Below are positions 1-6,807 of a DNA stretch of 32,252 bases, piece by piece. The notes beneath the pieces were generated by a model, which worked only from the letters and a program-made list of their open reading frames with translations, searched no databases and was not told the origin of the DNA. The position numbers and the translations under genes were made by a program. Positions within the stretch are counted from its first letter, which is position 1. Every line of letters starts with the position of its first letter. The stretch comes from Pseudomonadota bacterium (GTDB lineage Bacteria > Myxococcota_A > UBA9042 > GCA-2863065), in NCBI GenBank assembly GCA_005776585.1, contig SXOX01000067.1:1-32252 (forward strand), read 5' to 3'.

Positions 1-524
1 ACGACGCGGAACCCCTCGAACGCCGTCTGACCCCAGCGCAGGAGCTGATAGCGCTCCTTGTTGCGCGAGAACTCGAGGTCCGCGTTCTTCTGGAAGGCGT
101 CGCGCGTGCCGTAGTGATCGACCTGCACCGAGTGATCGATGACCAGATCGGCCGGCTCCAGCGGGGGGCGGCGGTCGGGGTCGCCGCCGCGCGCCACCCT
201 CGCGTCGCGCATGGCCGCGAGAGCGACGACGGCGGGCACGCCCGGGAAGTCCTGGAGCAGCACGCGGGCGACGCGGTAGGCGATCTCCACCTCGCGGTGC
301 GCGCGCGGATCCCAGCTCGCAAGCGTGGCCACGTCTTGCGCCTTGACGCTGGTCCCGTCCTCGAAGCGTAGCAGGTTCTCGAGCAGCACCTTCAGCGAGA
401 ACGGCAGTCGGCTCGCGGTTGGAAAGCGTGCGTCGAGGGCGCCGAGGCGCCAGGTCGTGTAGGTCTTGCCCGCGACGTCGAGCGTCGTCTTGGCTCCGTA
501 CGAGTCTTGAGTGCCACAGCTCAT
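1..524 (-). CDS. acnA: Aconitate hydratase A, N-terminal part (runs off window)
   Basis: Aconitase isomerises citrate to isocitrate in the TCA cycle through a [4Fe-4S] cluster. Only the first ~174 codons are present; the reading frame is open at base 1. The translated N terminus carries family blocks of the AcnA/IRP1 type: LPFSLKVLLENLLR, then VLLQDFPGVPAVV, AAMRDA, the DLVIDHSVQVD block, and FSRNKERY with LLRWGQ near the window edge. The ATG at 522-524 is preceded by GGAGG with a six-base spacer, which supports this start. The cluster-binding cysteines lie beyond the window. It follows the Coq4-like gene by 37 bases on the same strand and may be its operon partner. The family call is secure; completeness cannot be judged. 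Confidence 0.93.
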   Translation of the reverse strand, partial: MSCGTQDSYGAKTTLDVAGKTYTTWRLGALDARFPTASRLPFSLKVLLENLLRFEDGTSVKAQDVATLASWDPRAHREVEIAYRVARVLLQDFPGVPAVVALAAMRDARVARGGDPDRRPPLEPADLVIDHSVQVDHYGTRDAFQKNADLEFSRNKERYQLLRWGQTAFEGFRV

Positions 525-561
525 CAGCGTCCTCCGGGCCCCTCACTGGGCCGCGCGGACC

Positions 562-1152
562 TTACCACGCGCGTTCGGTTTCACAAGCGGCGGGGCGCCG
601 CGGCGGGTTGGACCAGAGGCAGTAGCCGTAGACGATGGCGGTCACGGGGAGTGCCACGGTCGCGACGGCCATCAGGCCGAGCCAGGCGGCGTAGGCGGCA
701 CGATCGGAGGTGGTCGGCGGCGGCGGGGCGCGGTCGAGCCCGAGTCGCGCGCGCAGCTCAGAGACTCGGCCTTCGAGCAGGCGCGGGTGAAACTCGCCCT
801 CCAGGACGTACAGCGAGGTCGCGTGCCGTCCCCGCACGAACGCCTGCCAGGTGCGGCGCGGCGCGATGAGGACCCCTACGCCGAAGACGCCGAAGTTCAG
901 CGCCCACGCAGAGCGGTGATGTGCGCAACCTGCGCCAATCTCGAAGGCGCCGATCTCGCCCTCGCCAGTCCAGTCGGTGGCGTACTCGGCCGCCACGTGG
1001 TGCAGATCATGGAGCCAGACGGCCCGGATGCGCGCGGGAGTATTGGGGAACTTGATGGTGAACGGGCCCACGGGCAGGGTGACCCACGGCGCGTCGGGCG
1101 CGTCGAAGCCGTTGTTGACGAGGTAGGCCGCTTGCGCCTCGCCGACGGTCAT
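562..1152 (-). CDS. Coq4-like protein with HDxxHx11E metal motif and C-terminal membrane segment
   Basis: The 196-residue product contains HDLHH at residues 48-52 followed, after exactly 11 residues, by Glu64. This is the HDxxHx11E signature of the COQ4 family (ubiquinone biosynthesis; a metal-binding C1-decarboxylation/hydroxylation factor). A second acidic/His patch (GEIGAFEIG, then CAHH) follows. Residues ~152-180 form a single hydrophobic segment (AAWLGLMAVATVALPV), so the C terminus is probably membrane anchored; most COQ4 proteins are peripheral and lack this helix. The ATG at 1150-1152 is used here. A TTG at 1177-1179 overlapping the rhomboid stop (TTGA) would add nine residues and is a credible alternative. 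The gene sits directly downstream of the rhomboid gene on the same strand, suggesting co-transcription. The motif is seen directly; a role in quinone synthesis is inferred, since no other quinone gene is in view. Confidence 0.72.
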   Translation of the reverse strand: MTVGEAQAAYLVNNGFDAPDAPWVTLPVGPFTIKFPNTPARIRAVWLHDLHHVAAEYATDWTGEGEIGAFEIGAGCAHHRSAWALNFGVFGVGVLIAPRRTWQAFVRGRHATSLYVLEGEFHPRLLEGRVSELRARLGLDRAPPPPTTSDRAAYAAWLGLMAVATVALPVTAIVYGYCLWSNPPRRPAACETERAW

Positions 1153-1175
1153 CCGTCCGTCGTACGTGGACGGCT

Positions 1176-2069
1176 TCAATGCAGGTACCTGGGCGGATCG
1201 TCCCGCTTGACTAGGCGGAGATGTGACGGTCGTGACGGCTTCTTCGGACCGCCTTGCGCCGCGCGCAGCAGCTTGCCCGGCCGCCAATAGCCCGAGGCCA
1301 GCAAGTAGCCCGTGAGCGCGCCGCCGGCGTGCGTGAGAAACGATACGGCGCTCTGGCCGGTGAGCTGGAGCAGGAGGTCGGCGGCCAGCGTGATGAGGAC
1401 GAGGTGGCGCGCCTTGACCGGGAACATGAACCACGTGAGCACGACGTCGTTTGGGTGCCACACGGCGAGCGCTGCGAGCAGTCCGAAGACCGCACCGGAG
1501 GCGCCGACGACGACCGTGGCGCTGAGCGACGGGACGATCCAGCCCCCCACGACCGCGAGCACCGCACCGCCTGCAGCGCAGCAGAACCAGAAGACGACGA
1601 ACCAGCGCGTGCCCCATCGCTGCTCGAAGCGCGGGCCAAAGAACCAGAGGCCGAGCGCGTTCATGACCACGTGCATCGGGCCGCCGAACTCGCGGAGGTT
1701 GGACGTCACCATGAGGATGAGCACCGCGATGGCCCAGAAGACGCCAGGCTCGCGTTGCGCAAACGGCGTCTTGTAGAGGACGCTGATGAGCCACAGCGCC
1801 GCGACGCAGACGACGACGCCCATGACCGGACGCGGCGCGATGTCGTGGAGCCACGCGTAGGTGACGAGCTGCCAGAGCTTCAGCGACCCGAAGACCTGAT
1901 CGATGTACAGGGCCAGATTGCCGAAGGTGAGGGCCTGGAGGCTCGAGGAGCCGAACTCGGCGATGAGCACGGACACCAAGTAAACGCCCAGGAGGCTGAC
2001 GAGCAGAGCACGCACGGCGGGCGTGAGGCTGCGGCGGGTGAGGCCAAAGCTCTCGGCGAACGAGGGCAT
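1176..2069 (-). CDS. Rhomboid-family intramembrane serine protease
   Basis: The 297-residue protein has six or more hydrophobic segments and the two rhomboid catalytic landmarks: Ser191 in GASGAVFG and His247 in THAGG. The L2 elements HVVMN (His133, Asn137) and the FGPRFEQRWG stretch that follows the second helix are also present. Rhomboids cleave membrane-spanning substrates within the bilayer. An oddity is an insertion of about 55 residues, including another hydrophobic segment (~82-98), between the WLH of the first loop (74-76) and HVVMN; these two elements are normally a few residues apart. The C terminus (271-297) is basic and cytosolic-looking. The ATG at 2067-2069 overlaps the XdhC stop by one base (TGATG), so translation is probably coupled. 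Substrates cannot be deduced. Confidence 0.88.
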   Translation of the reverse strand: MPSFAESFGLTRRSLTPAVRALLVSLLGVYLVSVLIAEFGSSSLQALTFGNLALYIDQVFGSLKLWQLVTYAWLHDIAPRPVMGVVVCVAALWLISVLYKTPFAQREPGVFWAIAVLILMVTSNLREFGGPMHVVMNALGLWFFGPRFEQRWGTRWFVVFWFCCAAGGAVLAVVGGWIVPSLSATVVVGASGAVFGLLAALAVWHPNDVVLTWFMFPVKARHLVLITLAADLLLQLTGQSAVSFLTHAGGALTGYLLASGYWRPGKLLRAAQGGPKKPSRPSHLRLVKRDDPPRYLH

Positions 2070-3064
2070 CAGCGTGGGTCTCCCATGCGCCGGGTCTGCA
2101 CGAGTTCGGCGGCGATGGCGACCGCGATCTCTTCGGGTGTGAGCGCGCCGAGGTCGAGGCCGATCGGCGCGTGCAGATGTGCGATGCGGTCGTCGGTCAC
2201 CCCGCGCGTGCGGAGTCGGCGGCGCGTCTTTTCGACCTTGGTCTGGCTGCCGATGAGGCCCAGATAGGCGATGGGCTGCTCGGCGAAGGCCTCGACGAGC
2301 GCGTGGTCGTGGTCGTGGCTCTGGGTCACGATGACCACCGCGTCCGACCCGCGCGGGGCGTAGTCTGCGAGGAAGTCCTCGTGCGGCATCACGTGGCGGA
2401 CCGCGGGCTCCGCGAAGCGCGCTGGCGAGCACCAGTCGGCGCGGTCGTCGATGACATGAACGTCGTATCCCAGCAGCGAGCCCAGCGCGGCCGTGGGCTT
2501 GGCGACGTGCCCTGCGCCAAAGACGAGCAGTCGGTGCGCGGGCTCCAGGTGCTCGACGTGCCACTGCGCGCCCTCGAGCGTGGCGCGACCCGCGCTGGCG
2601 TACCGGCGGTCGCCGTGGAGGTCCGGCTCGGCCGCCAGCAAGCGCCGGTGTCCCAGGTGAGCGGCGTCGAGTCCGGTGGCGAGCGTGACGGGCTGGCCCG
2701 CAGCGATGCGCTCGACCAGTGCCGAGAGCCACTCGGCGTCCAGCGCCGTGATCGGGGTGAGCAGCGCCTCCATGCGGCCGCCGCAGCACATGCCGAGCTC
2801 AGCGCCAAGCTGCAGCGTGAGCCGCTCGGGACGCGTGAGCGTGGCCAGCCGCTCGACGATGGCGTGCTCGAAGCGCCCACCACCGACGGTGCCCTCGAGC
2901 TGCCCGTCTCCGAGGCGCGCCATGCGTGCTCCGGCGACCTGCGGCGTGTGCCCCGCGGCGTCGATGACGAGCGCGAGCGTGGCCGTCTCTCCGCGCTGCA
3001 GTGCGCCGGCGAGGGCCGCGTAGACCGGGAGGTGCGTGGGGAGCATCACCGCGGCATTATCCAC
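2069..3064 (-). CDS. xdhC: XdhC family protein (molybdenum-cofactor maturation type)
   Basis: XdhC proteins bind molybdenum cofactor, promote its sulfuration and insert it into xanthine dehydrogenase-type enzymes. This 331-residue product has both halves of the family. The N-terminal part has EGTVGGG and the CCGGRMEAL Cys motif (~93-101). The C-terminal part has a Rossmann-like region with VFGAGHVAKP and a downstream VIDDRADWC, then VIVTQSHDHDHA, YLGLIGSQTKV and HAPIGLDLGALTPEEIAVAI. The start used is GTG at 3062-3064; an ATG six codons later (3046) is equally possible and neither has a strong ribosome-binding site. It lies 33 bases after the BFN gene and overlaps the rhomboid start. No molybdo-enzyme subunit gene is adjacent, so the client enzyme is unknown. 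Confidence 0.9.
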   Translation of the reverse strand: MDNAAVMLPTHLPVYAALAGALQRGETATLALVIDAAGHTPQVAGARMARLGDGQLEGTVGGGRFEHAIVERLATLTRPERLTLQLGAELGMCCGGRMEALLTPITALDAEWLSALVERIAAGQPVTLATGLDAAHLGHRRLLAAEPDLHGDRRYASAGRATLEGAQWHVEHLEPAHRLLVFGAGHVAKPTAALGSLLGYDVHVIDDRADWCSPARFAEPAVRHVMPHEDFLADYAPRGSDAVVIVTQSHDHDHALVEAFAEQPIAYLGLIGSQTKVEKTRRRLRTRGVTDDRIAHLHAPIGLDLGALTPEEIAVAIAAELVQTRRMGDPR

Positions 3065-3097
3065 GGGCGCTGCAATGGCGCCACTGTGGTGCCGTTC

Positions 3098-3568
3098 CTA
3101 CTGCTGGTACTTGCCGAAGTCGTCGGCCTCGAGGCTCTCCAGGTAGACCCGCCAGCGGTCGCGGGGGTCCTCGACCTGGCCCTTGGCGTCGAGCACGTCC
3201 TCGTGCACCCAGATGGGCGCGCCGACGCGCAGTGCAAGCGCGATCGCGTCGCTCGGCCGGCTGTCCACCTCGATGGAGCCGCCATCGGAGGTGCGCAGCC
3301 GCACGATCGAGAAGAACGCGCCGTCGCAGTAGTCGCAGACCTCGACACACTCGACGGTCGCGCCGAGCGCCTCGATGCTGAGCCGCAGGAGGTCGTGCGT
3401 GTTCCCGCGTCCGTACGTGGTGCGCTCGCGAGCGGAGGCCACGGCCGAGGCCTCGCGAAAGCCGACCGCGATGGGCAGGCTGCGGTTCTCCGCGTCGCGC
3501 AGCACGACCACAGGGCGGCTGGAGGCGCGGTCGACGGTCACATCGGCGAAGTCCATGCGAATCAGCAT
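3098..3568 (-). CDS. Bifunctional nuclease (BFN/DUF151) domain protein
   Basis: The 156-residue protein is almost entirely a BFN domain (family of plant BBD/BFN nucleases and bacterial DUF151). Diagnostic stretches are LPIAVGFREASAVA near residue 31, HDLLRLSIEALGA near 58, FFSIVRL near 85, and SRPSDAIALALRVGAPIWV near 103-121. Some plant members have RNase and DNase activity; the bacterial role is poorly defined. The ATG at 3566-3568 is preceded by AAGGAG at nine bases. It begins 18 bases after the miaB stop, so the two are probably co-transcribed; a BFN protein next to a tRNA-modification gene may point to RNA metabolism, but that is inference. The product is short, acidic and cytosolic with no signal peptide. 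Confidence 0.88.
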   Translation of the reverse strand: MLIRMDFADVTVDRASSRPVVVLRDAENRSLPIAVGFREASAVASARERTTYGRGNTHDLLRLSIEALGATVECVEVCDYCDGAFFSIVRLRTSDGGSIEVDSRPSDAIALALRVGAPIWVHEDVLDAKGQVEDPRDRWRVYLESLEADDFGKYQQ

Positions 3569-3586
3569 CGAGTATCACTCCTTGAG

Positions 3587-4975
3587 CTAGGCGACCTGGA
3601 CCAGCTCGCCGTAGAGCGAGTGGGGGTAGATGCGCGTGATGTGGATGGGGACCAGCTCGCCGACGAAGCGGGCCAGGTTCATCGCGCCATGCGGCACGGG
3701 GAAGTTGACGATGAGATTGGTGCGGGTGCGCCCCATGAGCTGCAGCGGGCCCAGCGACGGCGCGCTCGGCTCTTCTTTGCGACTGAGTCGGCTTGGACCT
3801 TCCACGAGCACCTCGACCACCTGGTCCAGGTATCGGGCCATGCGTTCTTCGCGAAAGGCATTTGCGATGCGGAAGACCTCGTCCAGCCGGCGGCCCTTCT
3901 CCACATCGGGGACGTCGTCGTCGAGCTTGCCCGCGATGGTGCCGGGCCGAGGCGAGTACTTGAAGCCGAACAGCGAGTCGAAGCGGGCCGCGCGCACGAG
4001 CGCGAGCGTCTGCTCGAAGTCCGCCTCCGTCTCACCCGGATAGCCGACGATGATGTCGGTCGTGAGGAACAGGCCCGGACACGTCTGGCGCAGCGCGGCG
4101 GCGCGCTCGAGATACTCGGCGGCCGTGTAGCCGCGGCGCATCTCTGCCAGGACGCGGTCGGAGCCCGACTGCACCGGGAGATGGAAGTACTCGCACAGGA
4201 CCGGCAGGCGACCGTCGAAGCGCGCCACGAGCGCGTCGGTGCAGTCCCAGGGGTGGCTGGTCGTGAAGCGCAGGCGTTTGAGGCCCGCGACCGCCGCGAC
4301 GCGGTCGAGCAGCTCGGGGAACTTGACGCCGTCTTCGCGGTCGTGCCCGTAGCTGTTGACGTTCTGGCCGAGCAGCATGACCTCGCGTGCGCCCGCGGCG
4401 ACGAGCCGCTCAACCTCCAGCACCGTCTGGTCCCACGGCTTGCTCAGCTCGCGGCCGCGCACCTGCGGCACGATGCAGTAGCTGCACGTCTTGTTGCAGC
4501 CTTTCATCACCGTGACCATGGCCGTCGGACCGCCGTCATGCTCCAGGCCATCGGCGAGCAGAAACTCGTAGCCGTCCTTCTTCTTGTGCAGCGTGGTCTC
4601 GGCGACGCGCTGCCCCGAGTCGCGCACGGTCCCGAGCAGCTCCGGGAGCGCGCGGATGTTGTCGGGTCCAAAGACGAGGTCGAGGTAGGGCACCTTCTTG
4701 AGGAGGTTCGCGCCCTCTTGCTGCGCGACGCAGCCAGCGACGCCGAGCACGAGTTCCGGGTTGAGCTGCTTGAGCGGCGCGTAGCGACCGAGCGCGGAGA
4801 GCACCTTCTGCTCGGCTTTGTCGCGCACCGTGCAGGTGTTGAGCAGGATGAGGTCGGCGCGGCTCACGTCGTCGGTGGGCTGATACTGCAGCGGGCGCAG
4901 CACCTGGAGGATGCGCTCGGAGTCGTACACGTTCATCTGACAGCCGAAGGTCTGGATGTAGACGAGCCGGGACAT
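3587..4975 (-). CDS. miaB: tRNA-2-methylthio-N6-dimethylallyladenosine synthase MiaB
   Basis: MiaB is a radical-SAM methylthiotransferase that converts i6A37 to ms2i6A37 in tRNAs reading UNN codons. The 462-residue product has the standard order. An N-terminal UPF0004 domain holds Cys12 (FGCQMN), Cys48 (NTCTVRDKA) and Cys82 (GCVAQ), ligands of the auxiliary cluster. The radical-SAM motif CxxxCxxC is at Cys160/164/167 (GCNKTCSYC), with YCIVPQVRGRE and LLGQNVNSYG after it. A C-terminal TRAM domain contains LMGRTRTNLIVNF. The ATG at 4973-4975 matches the usual MiaB N terminus (MSRLVYIQTFGCQMN). GGGGAGGA lies upstream at slightly long spacing. In-frame codons up to 5077 add an unlikely Arg-rich leader. 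It heads a run of closely spaced genes (BFN, XdhC, rhomboid). Confidence 0.96.
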   Translation of the reverse strand: MSRLVYIQTFGCQMNVYDSERILQVLRPLQYQPTDDVSRADLILLNTCTVRDKAEQKVLSALGRYAPLKQLNPELVLGVAGCVAQQEGANLLKKVPYLDLVFGPDNIRALPELLGTVRDSGQRVAETTLHKKKDGYEFLLADGLEHDGGPTAMVTVMKGCNKTCSYCIVPQVRGRELSKPWDQTVLEVERLVAAGAREVMLLGQNVNSYGHDREDGVKFPELLDRVAAVAGLKRLRFTTSHPWDCTDALVARFDGRLPVLCEYFHLPVQSGSDRVLAEMRRGYTAAEYLERAAALRQTCPGLFLTTDIIVGYPGETEADFEQTLALVRAARFDSLFGFKYSPRPGTIAGKLDDDVPDVEKGRRLDEVFRIANAFREERMARYLDQVVEVLVEGPSRLSRKEEPSAPSLGPLQLMGRTRTNLIVNFPVPHGAMNLARFVGELVPIHITRIYPHSLYGELVQVA

Positions 4976-5095
4976 GCGCGGGACGATCCTCCCCATCCGG
5001 GATCTCGGGCCGTGGACGGGGGGTGGACAATAGCGGCGAAGCCTCCTGACTGCAACCGCTTTTCGGGCAATCCACATGTTCAGATCCGCGGTCGG

Positions 5096-5998
5096 CTAGC
5101 CTGGCATCCCCATGCGTTCGCGCAGCGCGATCATGTCGGCGGTCCGTCGGCCGTTGCCGTCCCGCACGATGAGCGGAGGCTCGACGGCGGTGTTTCCAGG
5201 CGAGCGACACAGCTCGAACAGCGTGAACAGGGCAGGGCGTCCAGCGCGGCCGTGGACGTCACGGCGGCGAAGGACGGTGAGGCCGGCTTCCTGCACTGCA
5301 GCCCCGACTCGGTCCAGGTCACGCGTTGCTTGGCACAGAGCGGCACGGCCGTTGACCGCCAGCGTCCTGGCCATCGCGTGGACGTAGTCAGCGACGCCGC
5401 CTCGCGTCTCGAAGCGACAGGGTCCGCACTGCACGCGGTCGGACACGATGCCGTCGCCGAGCGGCAGGTACGGTGGTGTGCCTGTGACCAGGTCGAACAC
5501 GGCACCTTCGGGCACGGTGCTCGCATCGCGCAGGTCGCCCTCGCGCACGGTCACGCGGTCCTCCCCGCCGTTGTAGCGCACCGAGCGCCGCGCCAGTCCA
5601 ACGCTCACCGCCTGGGCCTCGACTCCTACCGAGACGGTATTCGGAAAGGCCCACGCGACCATCTGCAACACCGAGCCGATGCCACAGCCAAGATCGAGCG
5701 TGCGCAGAACGTCCAACTCGGCGCGCTCTGCAGCGGTGACCGCGTACCACGCAGTTGCCAGGTCATCGAGCGAGTAGCGGTGGCCGTCCTTGCGCTGGAA
5801 GAGGCGCCAATCTCCCGTCAGAAACGATAGGTCCTCTTCCGGCCCGGGCGCGAGGTCTGGCTCTCCGGCGTCCCCTCGGGGGCGGGGGCCTGTCGCAACG
5901 AAGTCTATGGGGCGGCGGGCAAGCGGCGAACGCACGACAGCTCGGTCGCACGGACTGCGAGAGGGGTCAAGGTGCACGTGAGTCGAGGCGCTCCCCAT
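5096..5998 (-). CDS. Class I SAM methyltransferase, TrmN6/YfiC-like
   Basis: The 300-residue protein contains a SAM-binding Rossmann core with LDLGCGIGSV at ~101-110 and an acidic VGVEAQ loop at strand 2. The catalytic-loop equivalent GTPPYLPLG is near 173-181, followed by a region with RGGVADYVHAMA. The arrangement, including QRKDGHRYSLDDL before motif I, matches the tRNA1(Val) A37 N6-methyltransferase (TrmN6) group. N6-adenine enzymes usually have [N/D/S]PP[Y/F]; here the first residue is Thr. The first ~55 residues are a polar, Pro/Arg-rich extension. The true start may be downstream, but few in-frame ATG codons exist and the ATG at 5998 is retained provisionally. It lies 120 bases upstream of miaB on the same strand, a fitting partner for a second A37-modifying enzyme. 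Substrate is inferred. Confidence 0.78.
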   Translation of the reverse strand: MGSASTHVHLDPSRSPCDRAVVRSPLARRPIDFVATGPRPRGDAGEPDLAPGPEEDLSFLTGDWRLFQRKDGHRYSLDDLATAWYAVTAAERAELDVLRTLDLGCGIGSVLQMVAWAFPNTVSVGVEAQAVSVGLARRSVRYNGGEDRVTVREGDLRDASTVPEGAVFDLVTGTPPYLPLGDGIVSDRVQCGPCRFETRGGVADYVHAMARTLAVNGRAALCQATRDLDRVGAAVQEAGLTVLRRRDVHGRAGRPALFTLFELCRSPGNTAVEPPLIVRDGNGRRTADMIALRERMGMPG

Positions 5999-6102
5999 CG
6001 CGTGCGTTCTCTGACGCCACGCGCTGGAATCATGCTCGCGACGCCAGCTATAGTCGCGCCCCCCGGACGTTGAGGTGCCGGGTGGTCGCGAGGGAGCGAG
6101 GC
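5999..6102. promoter_or_regulatory. Divergent intergenic region between methyltransferase and ABC operon
   Basis: This 104-base gap separates the minus-strand methyltransferase/miaB cluster from the plus-strand ABC operon and must hold promoters for at least one of them. No convincing -35/-10 pair or operator could be picked out by eye. The only clear element is GGGAG six bases before the ATG at 6103, the ribosome-binding site of the ATPase gene. Confidence 0.35.
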
Positions 6103-6807
6103 ATGCTGCAGGCTGTCGGGCTGCGAAAAACGTACGGGGAGTTCGTCGCGCTCCACGGGCTCGATCTGGAGGTCCGCGCTGGCGAGCTCTTTTGCTTGCT
6201 CGGCGCCAATGGGGCCGGCAAGACGACGACGATCCAGCTGTTCTTGGGCTTCGTCGAGCCCACTGCGGGGCGGGCCCTCATCGGCGGGCTCGACGTGGCC
6301 ACGCACGCGCTCGAGACGAAGCGCCTGCTGGCCTACATCCCCGAGAACGTCATGCTCTACCCGCAGCTGAGCGGCCTCGAGAACTTGCGCTACTTCCAAA
6401 CCTTGGCTTCTGCCGAGTCGCTGTCGGAGGCCGCGCTCGTCGCCCTCCTCGAGCGGGCCGGGCTCTCGAGCGCCGTCGTTCACCGCCGTGTCGAGAGCTA
6501 CTCCAAGGGGATGCGCCAGAAGGTCGGCATCGCCATGGCCATGGCCAAGAACGCGCGCGTCCTGCTGTTGGACGAGCCGACGAGCGGCCTCGATCCCAAG
6601 GCCTCCAACGAGTTCTCCGCGCTGCTCGAGGCGCTCAAGGTCGAGGGCGTGGCCATCCTCATGGCGACGCACGACATCTTTCGCTCGAAGGAGGTCGGGA
6701 CCCACATTGGCATCATGAAGCATGGCCAGCTCGTCGCGCGGCTCTCCGCAGACGATGTCTCCCATACCGATCTGGAGCGCGTTTACCTCCAGCACATGCA
6801 TGACTGA
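6103..6807 (+). CDS. ABC exporter ATP-binding protein
   Basis: This 234-residue ATPase powers the two permeases that follow. Visible motifs are: Walker A GANGAGKTTT (~35-44); a Q-loop-position residue within AYIPENVMLYP, where Pro-Glu replaces the usual Gln; signature YSKGMRQKVG; Walker B VLLLDEPTSGLDP; and the H-switch ATHD. It resembles the CcmA/NosF group that energises efflux-type membrane pumps with simple six-helix permeases. The ATG at 6103-6105 has GGGAG upstream and yields the standard N terminus. Longer in-frame codons to 5755 overlap the methyltransferase on the other strand and are rejected. The stop overlaps the next gene's start by eight bases, implying translational coupling. 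Cargo is unknown. Confidence 0.93.
   Translation: MLQAVGLRKTYGEFVALHGLDLEVRAGELFCLLGANGAGKTTTIQLFLGFVEPTAGRALIGGLDVATHALETKRLLAYIPENVMLYPQLSGLENLRYFQTLASAESLSEAALVALLERAGLSSAVVHRRVESYSKGMRQKVGIAMAMAKNARVLLLDEPTSGLDPKASNEFSALLEALKVEGVAILMATHDIFRSKEVGTHIGIMKHGQLVARLSADDVSHTDLERVYLQHMHD

Noticed and set aside
562..1854. Long minus-strand frame of 430 codons across the Coq4-like and rhomboid genes
   Set aside because: Only its last ~197 codons look coding; the upstream part is Arg/Ala-rich and lies within the rhomboid gene in another frame.
2171..5830. Plus-strand frame of 1219 codons opposite XdhC, BFN, miaB and the methyltransferase
   Set aside because: It is an antisense shadow typical of GC-rich DNA; the minus-strand genes have clear motifs and the shadow has none.
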